A model generated the notes under the pieces. It worked only from the letters and a program-made list of their open reading frames with translations, had not been told where the DNA came from and made no database searches. The position numbers were made by a program, and so were the translations under genes. A stretch of 64,000 nucleotides of DNA from Dehalococcoidia bacterium (lineage in GTDB: Bacteria > Chloroflexota > Dehalococcoidia > Tepidiformales > Tepidiformaceae), in the NCBI GenBank assembly GCA_022826585.1, contig JAJDUR010000106.1, positions 29,000 through 92,999 on the forward strand, written 5' to 3'. Below, piece after piece: positions 17,087 to 25,630 of the stretch. The number at the start of each line of letters is the position of its first letter. The stretch's first letter is position 1.

Positions 17087-17094
17087 AGTATACC
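17087..17094. promoter_or_regulatory. Shared symmetric -10 (AGTATACC) for divergent Fe-S genes
   Basis: The leftward reading gives TATACT (17092 to 17087) for the iscA-like gene. The rightward reading gives TATACC (17089-17094) for the desulfurase. The core GTATAC is its own reverse complement, so both promoters can use the same bases. Confidence 0.55.
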
Positions 17095-17140
17095 AAGAGA
17101 CCCCGGCCTGCGCCGCGCAGCCTGTCACCGGGAGGGAAGC

Positions 17141-18319
17141 ATGGAGCGCGTCTACCTCGACCACGCCGCCACCACGCCCCCCGACCCCCGCGTCCTCGAA
17201 GCGATGTGGCCCGTCTTCTCCCGCGACTGGGGCAATCCCTCCTCCATCTACCTCGAGGGACAGACCGCTCACCGCTGGCTCGACGAGGCCCGCGCCCGTT
17301 GCGCCCGCCTCCTCGGCGGCGACCCCGGCGAGATCATCTTCACGAGCGGCGGCACCGAGTCCGACAACGCCGCCATCCGCGGCGCCGCCCTCGCCCAGCG
17401 CGAGCGTGGCCGCGGCGACCACATCGTCACGAGCCAGGTCGAGCACCACGCCGTTCTCCACACCGTCGAACAGCTCGAACGCGAGGGCTTCCGCGCTACC
17501 TACCTCCCCGTCGACTCCGACGGCTGTGTTGACCTCGCCGCCCTCGAGGAGGCCGTCGGGCCCGGGACGACCGTGCTCACCCTCATGGCCGCCAACAACG
17601 AGGTGGGCACGCTCCAGCCGGTGGCGGAGGCGGCTGCCCTCGCGAAGGCGCGCAACCCCGACATCGTCGTGCACACCGACGCCGTGCAGGCAGCCGGTTC
17701 CATCGACATAACGCCGGAAGCGCTGGGCGTCGACCTCCTCAGCCTCGCCTCCCACAAGCTCTACGGCGTGAAGGGCGCGGGCCTGCTCTACGTGCGCCGG
17801 GGGACGCCGTGGCAGCCCCAGATGCTGGGCGGCTCGCAGGAACGCGAGCGCCGCGCCGGCACCGAGAACGTCGCCGGCGCCTTCGGCCTCGCCGCCGCCA
17901 TGGAGCTCGCCTGGAACGAGCGCGACGAGCGCGTCGCCCACTACCGCCGCCTCCGCGACCGCCTCCTCTTCGAGCTTCCCGAGCTCGTTCCCGACACCGT
18001 CGTCACCGGTCCCGTCGACCCGGACCGCCGGCTGCCCAACAACTTCAGCTGCTGCTTCCGCAACGTCGAGGGCGAGAGCGTCCTGCTCGGGCTGGACATG
18101 GTCGAGGTCGCAGCCAGTTCCGGGAGCGCCTGCACCACCGGCTCGCTGGAGCCCTCGCACGTGCTGACCGCCATGGGCATCGACGACGACCTTGCCCACG
18201 CCTCGCTCCGCCTCACCGTGGGCAAGGGAAACACGGACGAGCAGATCGACTACGTGCTGGAACAGCTCCCGGAGATCGTCGAGCGTCTGCGCTCGCTCGC
18301 TCCCGGTCAGCCCTCGTAG
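17141..18319 (+). CDS. Cysteine desulfurase (NifS/IscS family)
   Basis: PLP enzyme taking sulfur from cysteine for Fe-S clusters and thio-cofactors. 392 residues from ATG 17141 with GGGAGG upstream. Motifs: YLDHAATTPPDPRVLEAM at the N-terminus, FTSGGTESDNAAIRG, VEHHAVLH, HTDAVQAAG, SHKLYGVKG (PLP Lys) and SSGSACTTGSLEPSHVL (catalytic Cys in the loop). The short SGSAC loop context is closest to the NifS/IscS group I enzymes. Divergent from the A-type carrier gene. Its end overlaps the convergent fabF by 13 bases. Confidence 0.95.
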   Translation: MERVYLDHAATTPPDPRVLEAMWPVFSRDWGNPSSIYLEGQTAHRWLDEARARCARLLGGDPGEIIFTSGGTESDNAAIRGAALAQRERGRGDHIVTSQVEHHAVLHTVEQLEREGFRATYLPVDSDGCVDLAALEEAVGPGTTVLTLMAANNEVGTLQPVAEAAALAKARNPDIVVHTDAVQAAGSIDITPEALGVDLLSLASHKLYGVKGAGLLYVRRGTPWQPQMLGGSQERERRAGTENVAGAFGLAAAMELAWNERDERVAHYRRLRDRLLFELPELVPDTVVTGPVDPDRRLPNNFSCCFRNVEGESVLLGLDMVEVAASSGSACTTGSLEPSHVLTAMGIDDDLAHASLRLTVGKGNTDEQIDYVLEQLPEIVERLRSLAPGQPS

Positions 18320-19542
18320 CGCTTGAAGATCACGCTGCCGTTCTGGCCGCCGAAGCCGAAGCCGTTGACCATCGCGGCGTTCACGGTCATCTCGCGGGCT
18401 TCGTTCGGGACGTAGTCGAGATCGCACTCCGGGTCCGGGTTCTCCAGGTTGATGGTTGGAGGCACCGTGCCCTCCGCCACCGAAAGCACTGCCGCCATCG
18501 CCCCCACCGCTCCCGCCCCGCCCAGCAGGTGCCCGACCATCGACTTCGTTGCGCTGATTGCCACCGACCGGGCGTGGTCGCCGAAGGCGACCTTAATCGC
18601 CAGGGTCTCCGACACGTCGTTCAGGGGCGTGCCCGTTCCGTGCGCCGAGATGCAGTCGATCGCCTCGCGCGCCATCCCCGCCGCCTCCAGCGCCGAGGTC
18701 ATCGCCTGCGCCGCGCCGCTGCCGTCGTCGCGCGGCGCCGTGATGTGGTACGCGTCGCTGCTCAGCGCGCCGCCTGCGATCTCGGCGTAGACCCGCGCCC
18801 CCCGCTTCCGCGCCCGCTCCTCCGACTCGACCACGAACACCGAGGCGCCCTCGCCGAAGACGAATCCGTCGCGGTCGCGGTCGAAGGGGCGCGAAGCCCC
18901 TTCGGGGTCGTCGTTGCGGCGGCTGAGCGCCTTCATGTTCGCCAGTCCCGCAACCGAAACGGGGTGCAGCGCCGCTTCGCCGCCCCCGGCGACGACCACG
19001 TCGGCCAGGCCGCTCTCGATGAAGGCCTTTGCTTCGATGTAGCTGTAGAGCCCGCTGGCGCAGGCGGCCGTCGAGGCGAGCGTCGGGCCTCGCAGGCCGA
19101 GCTGCATCCCTACCTGGCAGGCGCCCATGTTCGGCGCCATCAGCGGCACGAAGAACGGGCTCACCCTCGCCGGCCCCTTCTCGATGTAGGTTTCCGTCTC
19201 GAGGAAGGTGTTCAGAACGCCCCCGGCGCCGGTGGCCATCGCCACGGCCGCGCGCGGGCGCTCCTCGTCCGTCAGCTCGAGACCCGCGTCCTCCGCGGCC
19301 TCGTGCGCCGCCGCCACGCAGAACTGGGCGAAGCGCGACATCCGCCGCGCCGCTTTCGAGTCAATGCTGTCCGGCTTGAAGCCCGTCACCTCGCCCGCGA
19401 TGCGGACGGGCAGGTCGCTCGCGTCGAACGCCTCGATCGGTCCGATGCCCGACGTTCCCGCGACCAGGTTGCGCCACGACTCCGGCGCCGTGAGCCCGAC
19501 GGGCGTGACCGCCCCGATTCCCGTGACCAGCGCTTTGCGCAT
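18307..19542 (-). CDS. fabF: 3-oxoacyl-[ACP] synthase II (first of two)
   Basis: 411 residues from ATG 19542. Condenses malonyl-ACP with acyl-ACP in fatty-acid elongation. The Cys-His-His set is complete: STAACASGLYSY (Cys), SAHGTGTPLND (His) and TKSMVGHLLGGAGAVG (Lys and His). The C-terminal NGFGFGGQNGSVIF glycine-rich motif is present. Its start overlaps the stop of the upstream fabF copy by one base (TGATG), so the two are co-translated. It ends 13 bases inside the convergent desulfurase gene. The second copy differs markedly, which suggests different chain-length roles. Confidence 0.93.
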   Translation of the reverse strand: MRKALVTGIGAVTPVGLTAPESWRNLVAGTSGIGPIEAFDASDLPVRIAGEVTGFKPDSIDSKAARRMSRFAQFCVAAAHEAAEDAGLELTDEERPRAAVAMATGAGGVLNTFLETETYIEKGPARVSPFFVPLMAPNMGACQVGMQLGLRGPTLASTAACASGLYSYIEAKAFIESGLADVVVAGGGEAALHPVSVAGLANMKALSRRNDDPEGASRPFDRDRDGFVFGEGASVFVVESEERARKRGARVYAEIAGGALSSDAYHITAPRDDGSGAAQAMTSALEAAGMAREAIDCISAHGTGTPLNDVSETLAIKVAFGDHARSVAISATKSMVGHLLGGAGAVGAMAAVLSVAEGTVPPTINLENPDPECDLDYVPNEAREMTVNAAMVNGFGFGGQNGSVIFKRYEG

Positions 19543-20792
19543 CAAGCCGCTCCGTTCATGGCGCGGAAGATCACCGCGGCGTTGTGGCCGCCGAGCCCGA
19601 CCGAAGTGCTCATCGCCGTGCGCACAGGGCGGGATTTCGCCGCGTTAGGCACATAGTCGAGGTCACACTCGGGGTCCGGCGTGGTGTAGTTGATGGTCGG
19701 GGGCACCCTCTGGTCGCGAATGGCGAGGATGCAGGCGATCGCCTCGATCGAACCCGCCGCCGCCATCCCGTGCCCGGTCACTGGCTTGATCGAGCTCATT
19801 GAGGCCTCGTACGCGGCCTCGCCCATGAGCTCCTTCACGACGAGCGTCTCGATGCGGTCGTTCAGCTTCGTGCCGCTGCCGTGGGGGTTGATGTAGTCGA
19901 TCTCGCTGGCCTCGATCCCGGACTCCCGCAGGGCGCCCAGGATCGAGCGGCGCAGCCCTCGCCCCGCCTCGTCGAGCGCGATCATGTCGTAGGCGTCGTT
20001 CGAGGTGCCCGAACCGAGCACCTCGCAGTAGATGCGCGCCCCGCGCGCCCGCGCGTGCTCGTACTCCTCGAGGATCACCGTGCCCGCGCCCTCCCCTGCG
20101 GCGAAGCCGTCGCGGTTCAGGTCGAACGGCTTGACGGCGCGGGCGGGGTTCTCGTTGTCGCTGGCGAGCGCTCGCATCGAGCACCACGTCGCGTGGAACA
20201 GCGGAACCAGCACCGACTCGCAACTCCCGGCGATGACCGCCACGGCTTCGCCCCGCTGGATCGCCTGCGTGCCCGCCCCGATGGCCGCCGCGCCGGTCGC
20301 GCAGGCGCTCACGACAGCCACGTTTGGGCCGCGTGCACCTGTGTGGATGGAGATGTGGCCGCTGGCCGCATCGACGATGAAGTTCGCGACGAGGAACGGC
20401 GAGACGCGCCGTGGGCCCCGGTTGTCCAGGGTCTCCTGTCCGGCCCGCATCTCCTCGTAACCGCCGCCACCGTTTCCGAAGATGATGCCGACGTCCTCCG
20501 AGTTCTCCTCGGTGATCGCAAGACCGCTGTCGTCGAGCGCTTCGAGTACGGAGTTCATGGCGAAGCGCACGCCCCGGTTCATGTGGCGCCGCTGCTTGGC
20601 GTCGATGCGCTCGTCGATCTCGAAGTCCTTCACCTCCGCCTGGATGCGGACGGGGAAGGGCTCTGCGTCGAACAGGGTGATGGGACCGACGCCGCTGCGC
20701 CCGTCCAGGACCGATTGCCACGTCGCCTCGGCCGTGTTCCCGGCCGGAGTGACTGCGCCGACGCCCGTAACGACTACGCGCGGGCGGTTCAC
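19542..20792 (-). CDS. fabF: 3-oxoacyl-[ACP] synthase II (second, divergent copy)
   Basis: 416 residues from GTG 20792, whose bases overlap the fabD stop (GTGA). KAS II motifs: VVSACATGAAAIGAG (Cys), YINPHGSGTKLND (His), SSIKPVTGHGMAAAGS (Lys, His) and TSVGLGGHNAAVIF. NPHGSGT and KPVTGHGM differ from the usual AHGTGT and KSxTGHxxG, but the catalytic residues remain. It is a paralogue of the downstream fabF. In some bacteria one member of such a pair is a specialised or chain-length-modifying subunit; here both keep the active-site Cys, so both are probably active. Confidence 0.9.
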   Translation of the reverse strand: MNRPRVVVTGVGAVTPAGNTAEATWQSVLDGRSGVGPITLFDAEPFPVRIQAEVKDFEIDERIDAKQRRHMNRGVRFAMNSVLEALDDSGLAITEENSEDVGIIFGNGGGGYEEMRAGQETLDNRGPRRVSPFLVANFIVDAASGHISIHTGARGPNVAVVSACATGAAAIGAGTQAIQRGEAVAVIAGSCESVLVPLFHATWCSMRALASDNENPARAVKPFDLNRDGFAAGEGAGTVILEEYEHARARGARIYCEVLGSGTSNDAYDMIALDEAGRGLRRSILGALRESGIEASEIDYINPHGSGTKLNDRIETLVVKELMGEAAYEASMSSIKPVTGHGMAAAGSIEAIACILAIRDQRVPPTINYTTPDPECDLDYVPNAAKSRPVRTAMSTSVGLGGHNAAVIFRAMNGAA

Positions 20793-21781
20793 CGGATAGC
20801 GCTCTCGACCGCGTCGAAGCGCTCGCTCAGCAGGCCGGTGCGATCGTCGCTCAGGCTCACGACGTTCGTCTTCGGGTCGATCCGACGCACCAGCTTGGTA
20901 AGCACGTTCCCGGGCCCGACCTCGACGAACAGGTCGGCCCCCAGTTCCTGCATGCGTTCCACGCCACGCTGCCAGCGCACCACCGATGTCAGCTGGTCGC
21001 GCAGTTCGGCGTGCAGCTCGGCGCGCGAGCGGATCACGTCGCCGTTGATGTTCCCCACCACCGGCGCTTCCGGCTCACCCGGCGGGAAGCGATCGAGCCA
21101 GCCGCTCATGGTCTCGCTGGCGCGCTGCATGAGCGGCGAGTGGGAGGCGATCGTGATTGGGAGCCGCACGACCTTGCGCGCGCCGCTGGCCTGGGCCGCT
21201 TCCATGGCGCGCTTCAGCGGTTCGATGGCTCCCGAGATGACGTTCTGTCCCTCGCAGTTCAGCGTCGCGACGCCGACGTAGCCGTCGTCGCCGGTCGCCT
21301 CGTCGCAGATGGCGAAGACGCGCTCTTCCGAGAGGCCGAGGATGGAAGCCATGCCGCCGGGGTTCTCCTGGCCGGCCTGGTCCATGGCCCGACCGCGTTC
21401 ACGCACGAGCAACAGGCCTTCCTCGAACTCGAGCGCTCCCGCCGCCACTGCGGCCGTGAACTCGCCCATCGAGTGTCCGGCAAGCACGTGCGGCTGCAGC
21501 CGCTGGTCGAGCGCGGCCCAGCGCTCCTTGAGCGCCTCGAGCCACGCCATCGAGATCACGAAGGTCGCGGGCTGCTGGTTGATGGTCCGTTCGAGCTCTT
21601 CCTTCGGCCCCTCGAAGCAGAGCTTCGACAGCTTCGTCTCAAGTACCTCGTCCGCGCGCCGGAACACCTCCCGCGCCGCGCGCGAGGCGTGATAGAGCCG
21701 CTCGCCCATGCCGACGCTATGGGAGCCTTGACCGGGGAAGATAAGTGCGATTCGGCGCCAGGAACCGATATCTCGCTGCAT
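20789..21781 (-). CDS. fabD: Malonyl-CoA:ACP transacylase
   Basis: 330 residues from ATG 21781. Loads malonyl units onto ACP. Visible motifs: IFPGQGSHSVGMG near residue 15, AGHSMGEFTAAVAAGA with nucleophile Ser near 102, RGRAMDQAG (Arg), SHSPLMQRA with catalytic His near 212, and EVGPGNVLTKLV near the C-terminus. First gene of a fabD-fabF-fabF operon with 4-base and 1-base overlaps. ACP, fabG and fabH are not in the window. Confidence 0.95.
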   Translation of the reverse strand: MQRDIGSWRRIALIFPGQGSHSVGMGERLYHASRAAREVFRRADEVLETKLSKLCFEGPKEELERTINQQPATFVISMAWLEALKERWAALDQRLQPHVLAGHSMGEFTAAVAAGALEFEEGLLLVRERGRAMDQAGQENPGGMASILGLSEERVFAICDEATGDDGYVGVATLNCEGQNVISGAIEPLKRAMEAAQASGARKVVRLPITIASHSPLMQRASETMSGWLDRFPPGEPEAPVVGNINGDVIRSRAELHAELRDQLTSVVRWQRGVERMQELGADLFVEVGPGNVLTKLVRRIDPKTNVVSLSDDRTGLLSERFDAVESAIR

Positions 21782-21832
21782 GAAGCCTCGCCGTGCACAG
21801 GTACGCTACACGGGCAGGCCCGAGGATAGCAG

Positions 21833-21838
21833 AGCCCA
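21833..21838 (-). promoter_or_regulatory. -10 element (TATCCT) of the fabD operon
   Basis: Leftward TATCCT about 50 bases before ATG 21781. A second weaker hexamer, TAGCGT, lies at 21803-21808. A GAGG ribosome site precedes the start. Confidence 0.4.
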
Positions 21839-21865
21839 CGTCAACACAATAGGGAAAGGTAAGGT

Positions 21866-24340
21866 TTAGAGAAGGCTGACCGGGTCGATATCCACGCTCC
21901 AGCGCCGCCCCAGCGTGACCTGTTCCAGCAGCGCCCGTGGATCCCGGCCCCGCAGGAGGATGTGCCAGCGGTACTCCCCCCGGACACGCCGCACGTAGGC
22001 GGGCGTGGGGCCCAGCACGTCCGGGTCGGGCCAGCCCGCGGCGTCGCGTCGCGTCCGCAGGTCGGTGGCCATCTGCGAGGCGTGCTCCAGGCCCCGTTCC
22101 TGGTTCCCGTGCCGGTACGTGAGCCGCGCCAGCCGCGCGAACGGCGGGTAGCTGGCCCGTCGCCGGTGCTGCGCCTCGTGGGTGAAGAACCCGTGGTAGT
22201 CGTGCTCGGCGGCGGCGCGGATGGGCGGCGCCTCCGGCTCGTACGTCTGGATGTACACCTCGCCTTGGCGCTCCCGCCGCCCCGCCCGCCCCGCCACCTG
22301 GCTCAGGAGCTGGAACGTGCGCTCGTGCGCGACGTAGTCCGGAAGGCTCAGTCCCACATCCGCGTCCACCACCCCTACGACTGTCATGGCGGGCAGGTCG
22401 AGACCCTTCGCCAGCATCTGCGTTCCCACGAGAATGTCGACCTCCCGCGCCTCCAGCGTCTGCAGGATTCGCTCGTGGCTTCCCTTGCGGCTGGCCGCGT
22501 CGCTGTCCCAGCGCGCCACGCGAGCGCGGGGGAAGGCCCGCTTCGCTTCCTCCTCGATGCGCTGCGTGCCCACCCCGAACGGCCGGTAGCGCGCGCTGCC
22601 GCACTCGGGACAGGTCGTCTCCTGCGTGCGGCTGCGCCCGCAGTGGTGGCAGTAGACGAGCGGGTGGAGCGGGTCTCGCGTATCGAGCCCCATCGCCAGC
22701 GAGCACGAGGGGCACGTTGGCAGGTATCCGCAGGCGCGACATAACAGGAACCGCGCCGCCCCCCGCCGGTTCACGAACAGGATCGACTGCTGCTCTTCCT
22801 CCAGCGCCCGCCGCAGCGCGTTCCGCAGGGGCACGCTGAACACCCCCCGATTGCCCGCCTTCAGCTCCTCCCGCATGTCGACCACGGTGATGTCCGGGAG
22901 CGGCACCGGCTGCGTCTCGCCCCCCTCCAGCGGCATCACCCGCGACGACAGGTCGAGGCGCGTGATGCCGCCCACCTCCGCGCGGTGGTAGGTCGTCACG
23001 TCGGGCGTCGCGCTCCCCAGCACGAGCGTCGTCCCCGTCAGGCGGCGCAGCTCCGCGGCCACGTCGCGGGTGTGGTAGCGGGGCTGGGGGTCGACCTGCT
23101 TGTAGGTCCATTCATGCTCCTCGTCCAGCACCACCAACCCGAGGTTCCGCACGGGCGCGAACACCGCGCTGCGCGATCCCACCACCAGCCGCGCCTCCCC
23201 CCGCTGGATGCGGTACCACTGGTCGTACAGCTCCCCCGTGCTGAGGCTCGAGTGCAGCACCGCGATCTCGGCGGGAAACTGCTCCCCGTAGCGCTGGATA
23301 GCCTGCGGCGTCAGCGAGATTTCGGGGACGAGCACGATCGCCCCGCCCCCTGCCTCCAGCGTCCGCCGCGCCAGTTCGAGGTACACCTCCGTCTTCCCCG
23401 ACCCCGTCACCCCGTGCAGCAGGTACTCCCCGGGAGTTCCTGCGATCGCCTCCACAACCTCCGCCTGCGCCTCCGTGAGCGTCGCGGGCGGAAGCGCCTC
23501 CGGCAGCCGCTCCGCGATGGGGTCGCGCTCGACCCGCTCCTCGTACTCGCGCAGCCACCCGCCCGCCGCCAGCTCATCGAGGTGGCGGCGCTGCGCCCCC
23601 AGCTCGCGGATCTCGGTGAGCGTCGTGTCCCGCGCCTCCGCCAGCCGCTCCAGGATGCGGGCCGCCACCGACCGCGGCGTTCGCTCGGCGAGTTCGGCCG
23701 CGTGCCGCCGCGCGAATTCGGGCTCCGCCGCCAGCGCCACGCGACGTTCCATACGGGGGCGCCCGGCAGGCCGCGAGAGTCCCTGCGTGACCGTCAGGTG
23801 GCCGCTCTCCTGCAGCCGCTGGAGCTGGTCCATGGGTACCAATCCGAGCGACTCGCGCAGGGTGTCGAGCGCCGTCTGCCCGTTCTCGGCGAGGTACCGG
23901 AGGATCCGCTGGTCGCCGGGGTCGCTGGGCAGCAGCAGGGGAACGTCCACGGGCGAGACGACCGTCACCGAGCGTTGCCCGTACCCCGATGGCAGGCAGG
24001 TCGTGACGCAGTCCCAGAGCGGCGCCAGGTACTGCTCGCTGAGCCACCGCGCGAGCTCCCGGTGGGGTCCGTCGAGCACCGGCCGGGGGTCGGCCATCGC
24101 CTCGACGGGACGCGCCTCCTGTTCCGGTGGCGTGTCCGTCTCCCCGAGCACCACGCCCTGGAGCAGCCGGCTCCCGAAGGGCACGAACACCGCCTGCCCC
24201 AGCCGCACCTCCAACCCCTCTGGGCGCGCGTAGGTGAACGGGTGCAGCGCCGGCTGCCCGCTGTTGACCGCAACCTCGACAAAGGCGCGCTCAACCGGTG
24301 GGAATGGCTCGGAGCTGGGGGAATGCGGGGCGCTCGACAC
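21866..24340 (-). CDS. priA: Primosomal protein N' (replication restart helicase PriA)
   Basis: 824 residues from GTG 24340. N-terminal 3'BD domain begins ERAFVEVAVNSGQPALHPFTYARPEG. The helicase core has YLLHGVTGSGKTEVYLEL (Walker A, near residue 310), VLDEEHEWTYKQ (DEEH box), GSATPDVTTYHRA, and zinc-binding CRACGYLPTCPSCS...CHHCG...CPECGS. WDSDAASRKGSHERIL and VAGRAGRRERQGEVYIQTYEPE are the C-terminal helicase motifs. It restarts stalled forks. TAGGAT ends 5 bases before the GTG, so it is probably leaderless. Confidence 0.95.
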   Translation of the reverse strand: MSSAPHSPSSEPFPPVERAFVEVAVNSGQPALHPFTYARPEGLEVRLGQAVFVPFGSRLLQGVVLGETDTPPEQEARPVEAMADPRPVLDGPHRELARWLSEQYLAPLWDCVTTCLPSGYGQRSVTVVSPVDVPLLLPSDPGDQRILRYLAENGQTALDTLRESLGLVPMDQLQRLQESGHLTVTQGLSRPAGRPRMERRVALAAEPEFARRHAAELAERTPRSVAARILERLAEARDTTLTEIRELGAQRRHLDELAAGGWLREYEERVERDPIAERLPEALPPATLTEAQAEVVEAIAGTPGEYLLHGVTGSGKTEVYLELARRTLEAGGGAIVLVPEISLTPQAIQRYGEQFPAEIAVLHSSLSTGELYDQWYRIQRGEARLVVGSRSAVFAPVRNLGLVVLDEEHEWTYKQVDPQPRYHTRDVAAELRRLTGTTLVLGSATPDVTTYHRAEVGGITRLDLSSRVMPLEGGETQPVPLPDITVVDMREELKAGNRGVFSVPLRNALRRALEEEQQSILFVNRRGAARFLLCRACGYLPTCPSCSLAMGLDTRDPLHPLVYCHHCGRSRTQETTCPECGSARYRPFGVGTQRIEEEAKRAFPRARVARWDSDAASRKGSHERILQTLEAREVDILVGTQMLAKGLDLPAMTVVGVVDADVGLSLPDYVAHERTFQLLSQVAGRAGRRERQGEVYIQTYEPEAPPIRAAAEHDYHGFFTHEAQHRRRASYPPFARLARLTYRHGNQERGLEHASQMATDLRTRRDAAGWPDPDVLGPTPAYVRRVRGEYRWHILLRGRDPRALLEQVTLGRRWSVDIDPVSLL

Positions 24341-24345
24341 GTTCG

Positions 24346-24351
24346 ATCCTA
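24346..24351 (-). promoter_or_regulatory. -10 element (TAGGAT) of priA
   Basis: Leftward TAGGAT, 5 bases, then GTG 24340. Leaderless-type spacing, at the short end of the range seen here. Confidence 0.5.
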
Positions 24352-24367
24352 GCGCAGCCGGGCCACG

Positions 24368-24790
24368 TCAGGAGAAGGAGACGCAGGCGCTACCGATCAC
24401 CCGCAGCACGCTCTCCTGGTCGAAGCGGCGCTCGTACTCCTCCGAAATCTCGTCGATCGCGCGTCGCCCTTCGTCGCCCGGCGGGGCGTAGACGATGAGC
24501 AGCTTGCTCCCTTCCCGCAGGATCTCGCCGCTCGAGTCGCGCCACTGCCCGTTCCCCGAGATCACGGTGAGCCCGTCCGGGAAGCGCGGCGTGACCGTGT
24601 CCGCGAGGAACGCCCGCCACTCCTCCTCGGAGACGGAACCGCCGTTACCCTGGCTCAGCCCGAAGAAGAGCTGGTATTCGGTCCACCTGTCCGTGCCTTC
24701 CGGACAGGCCTTCTCCTCTTCCCAGTAGCACCCCGTGAGCGCCACTGCGGCGACGCCGAGCAGCACCAGTACCAGGCCGTGCGTCCTCAC
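24368..24790 (-). CDS. DUF3574-type lipoprotein
   Basis: 140 residues from GTG 24790, three bases after the SDR stop. Signal peptide with lipobox VALTGC (Cys near 21). The mature part has WTEYQLFFGLSQGNGGSVSEEEW, FLADTVTPRFPDGLTVISGNGQWRDSSGEILREGSK, and a RFDQESVLRV end, matching the DUF3574 pattern (tyr-x-phe-gly, W, PRFPDGLT, GQWR, REGSK). Periplasmic or outer-surface anchored. DUF3574 proteins have no known reaction. Co-transcribed with the SDR upstream of it. Confidence 0.8.
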   Translation of the reverse strand: MRTHGLVLVLLGVAAVALTGCYWEEEKACPEGTDRWTEYQLFFGLSQGNGGSVSEEEWRAFLADTVTPRFPDGLTVISGNGQWRDSSGEILREGSKLLIVYAPPGDEGRRAIDEISEEYERRFDQESVLRVIGSACVSFS

Positions 24791-24793
24791 TGC

Positions 24794-25543
24794 CTAGCCG
24801 CGACCCACGAACGGCATCTGCGTCGCCATGACCGTGAGCGTGAGCACGTTTGCGTCGAGGGGCAGGCTCGCCATGTAGAGCACCGCCTTCGCCACGTTCT
24901 CGACGTCCATCGTCGGCTCTGGGCGCACGCTGCCGTCGGGCTGAGGCATGCCCCGCTCCATCTTCGCCGTCATCGGCGAGGTCGCGTTCCCGATGTCGAT
25001 CTGCCCGCAGGCGATGTCGTACTGCCGCCCGTCGAGCGCCGTCGACTTCGTCAGGCCCGTGATCGCGTGCTTCGTCGACGTGTACGGCGCGGAGTTCGGC
25101 CGGGGCGTGGTGGCCGAAATGGAGCCGTTGTTGATGATGCGCCCGCCCCGAGGGTCCTGCGCCTTCATCACCCGGAAGGCTTCCTGCGTGCAGAGGAACG
25201 CCCCCGTCAGGTTCGTCTCGACCACTGCCTGCCACTGCTCGAAGGTGAGCTCCTCCAGCGGCCGCGGGGGCGCGCCGATCCCGGCGTTGTTGAAGAGCAC
25301 ATCCAGCCGGCCGAAGCGCTCCACCGTCCAGTCGAACAGCTCGCGCACGGACGCCGGCTCGCGCACGTCCGTCGTGATGGCGATGGCGCGGTCGCCGTCC
25401 GCGCCCGCCTCGGCGATCGCGGCCCGCAGCGTCTGCGCCCGACGCCCGGCCAGCGCGACCGAATACCCCTCGCGCAGCAAGGCCAGTGAGACAGCTCTCC
25501 CGATCCCGGAACCGGCGCCCGTGACGATCGCAACCGGACTCAT
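24794..25543 (-). CDS. Short-chain dehydrogenase/reductase
   Basis: 249 residues from ATG 25543. Classical [11 protein letters not shown] cofactor motif, LAGRRAQTL (Arg after the second strand suggests NADPH, weakly), [14 protein letters not shown] with catalytic Ser, YTSTKHA (Tyr and Lys). The track start 26176 is far too long: TAGGGT ends 7 bases before ATG 25543. Substrate unknown; small alcohols, sugars or lipid-derived ketones are all possible. The DUF3574 lipoprotein follows three bases after the stop. Confidence 0.9.
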   Translation of the reverse strand: MSPVAIVTGAGSGIGRAVSLALLREGYSVALAGRRAQTLRAAIAEAGADGDRAIAITTDVREPASVRELFDWTVERFGRLDVLFNNAGIGAPPRPLEELTFEQWQAVVETNLTGAFLCTQEAFRVMKAQDPRGGRIINNGSISATTPRPNSAPYTSTKHAITGLTKSTALDGRQYDIACGQIDIGNATSPMTAKMERGMPQPDGSVRPEPTMDVENVAKAVLYMASLPLDANVLTLTVMATQMPFVGRG

Positions 25544-25550
25544 CGCGCGA

Positions 25551-25556
25551 ACCCTA
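25551..25556 (-). promoter_or_regulatory. -10 element (TAGGGT) of the SDR operon
   Basis: Leftward TAGGGT, 7 bases, ATG 25543. Leaderless arrangement. Confidence 0.45.
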
Positions 25557-25584
25557 CCGCTCGGACACCCGCTTTGCCATCGCT

Positions 25585-25606
25585 CGCGTACAGTCCGCGT
25601 ACAGTC
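25585..25606 (+). repeat. Perfect tandem 11-bp repeat with -10-like hexamers (thiolase promoter)
   Basis: CGCGTACAGTC occurs twice back to back (25585-25595 and 25596-25606). Each copy holds TACAGT, a -10-like hexamer. It lies 25 bases before ATG 25631 and probably provides one or two overlapping promoters or a regulator site. Confidence 0.55.
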
Positions 25607-25630
25607 GTGGGCGAATACAGGAGACATGCC

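Noticed and set aside
16637-18427. 596-aa minus-strand ORF spanning the iscA-like gene and the desulfurase
   Set aside because: Only the last 129 residues are the A-type carrier; the rest is antisense to the desulfurase.
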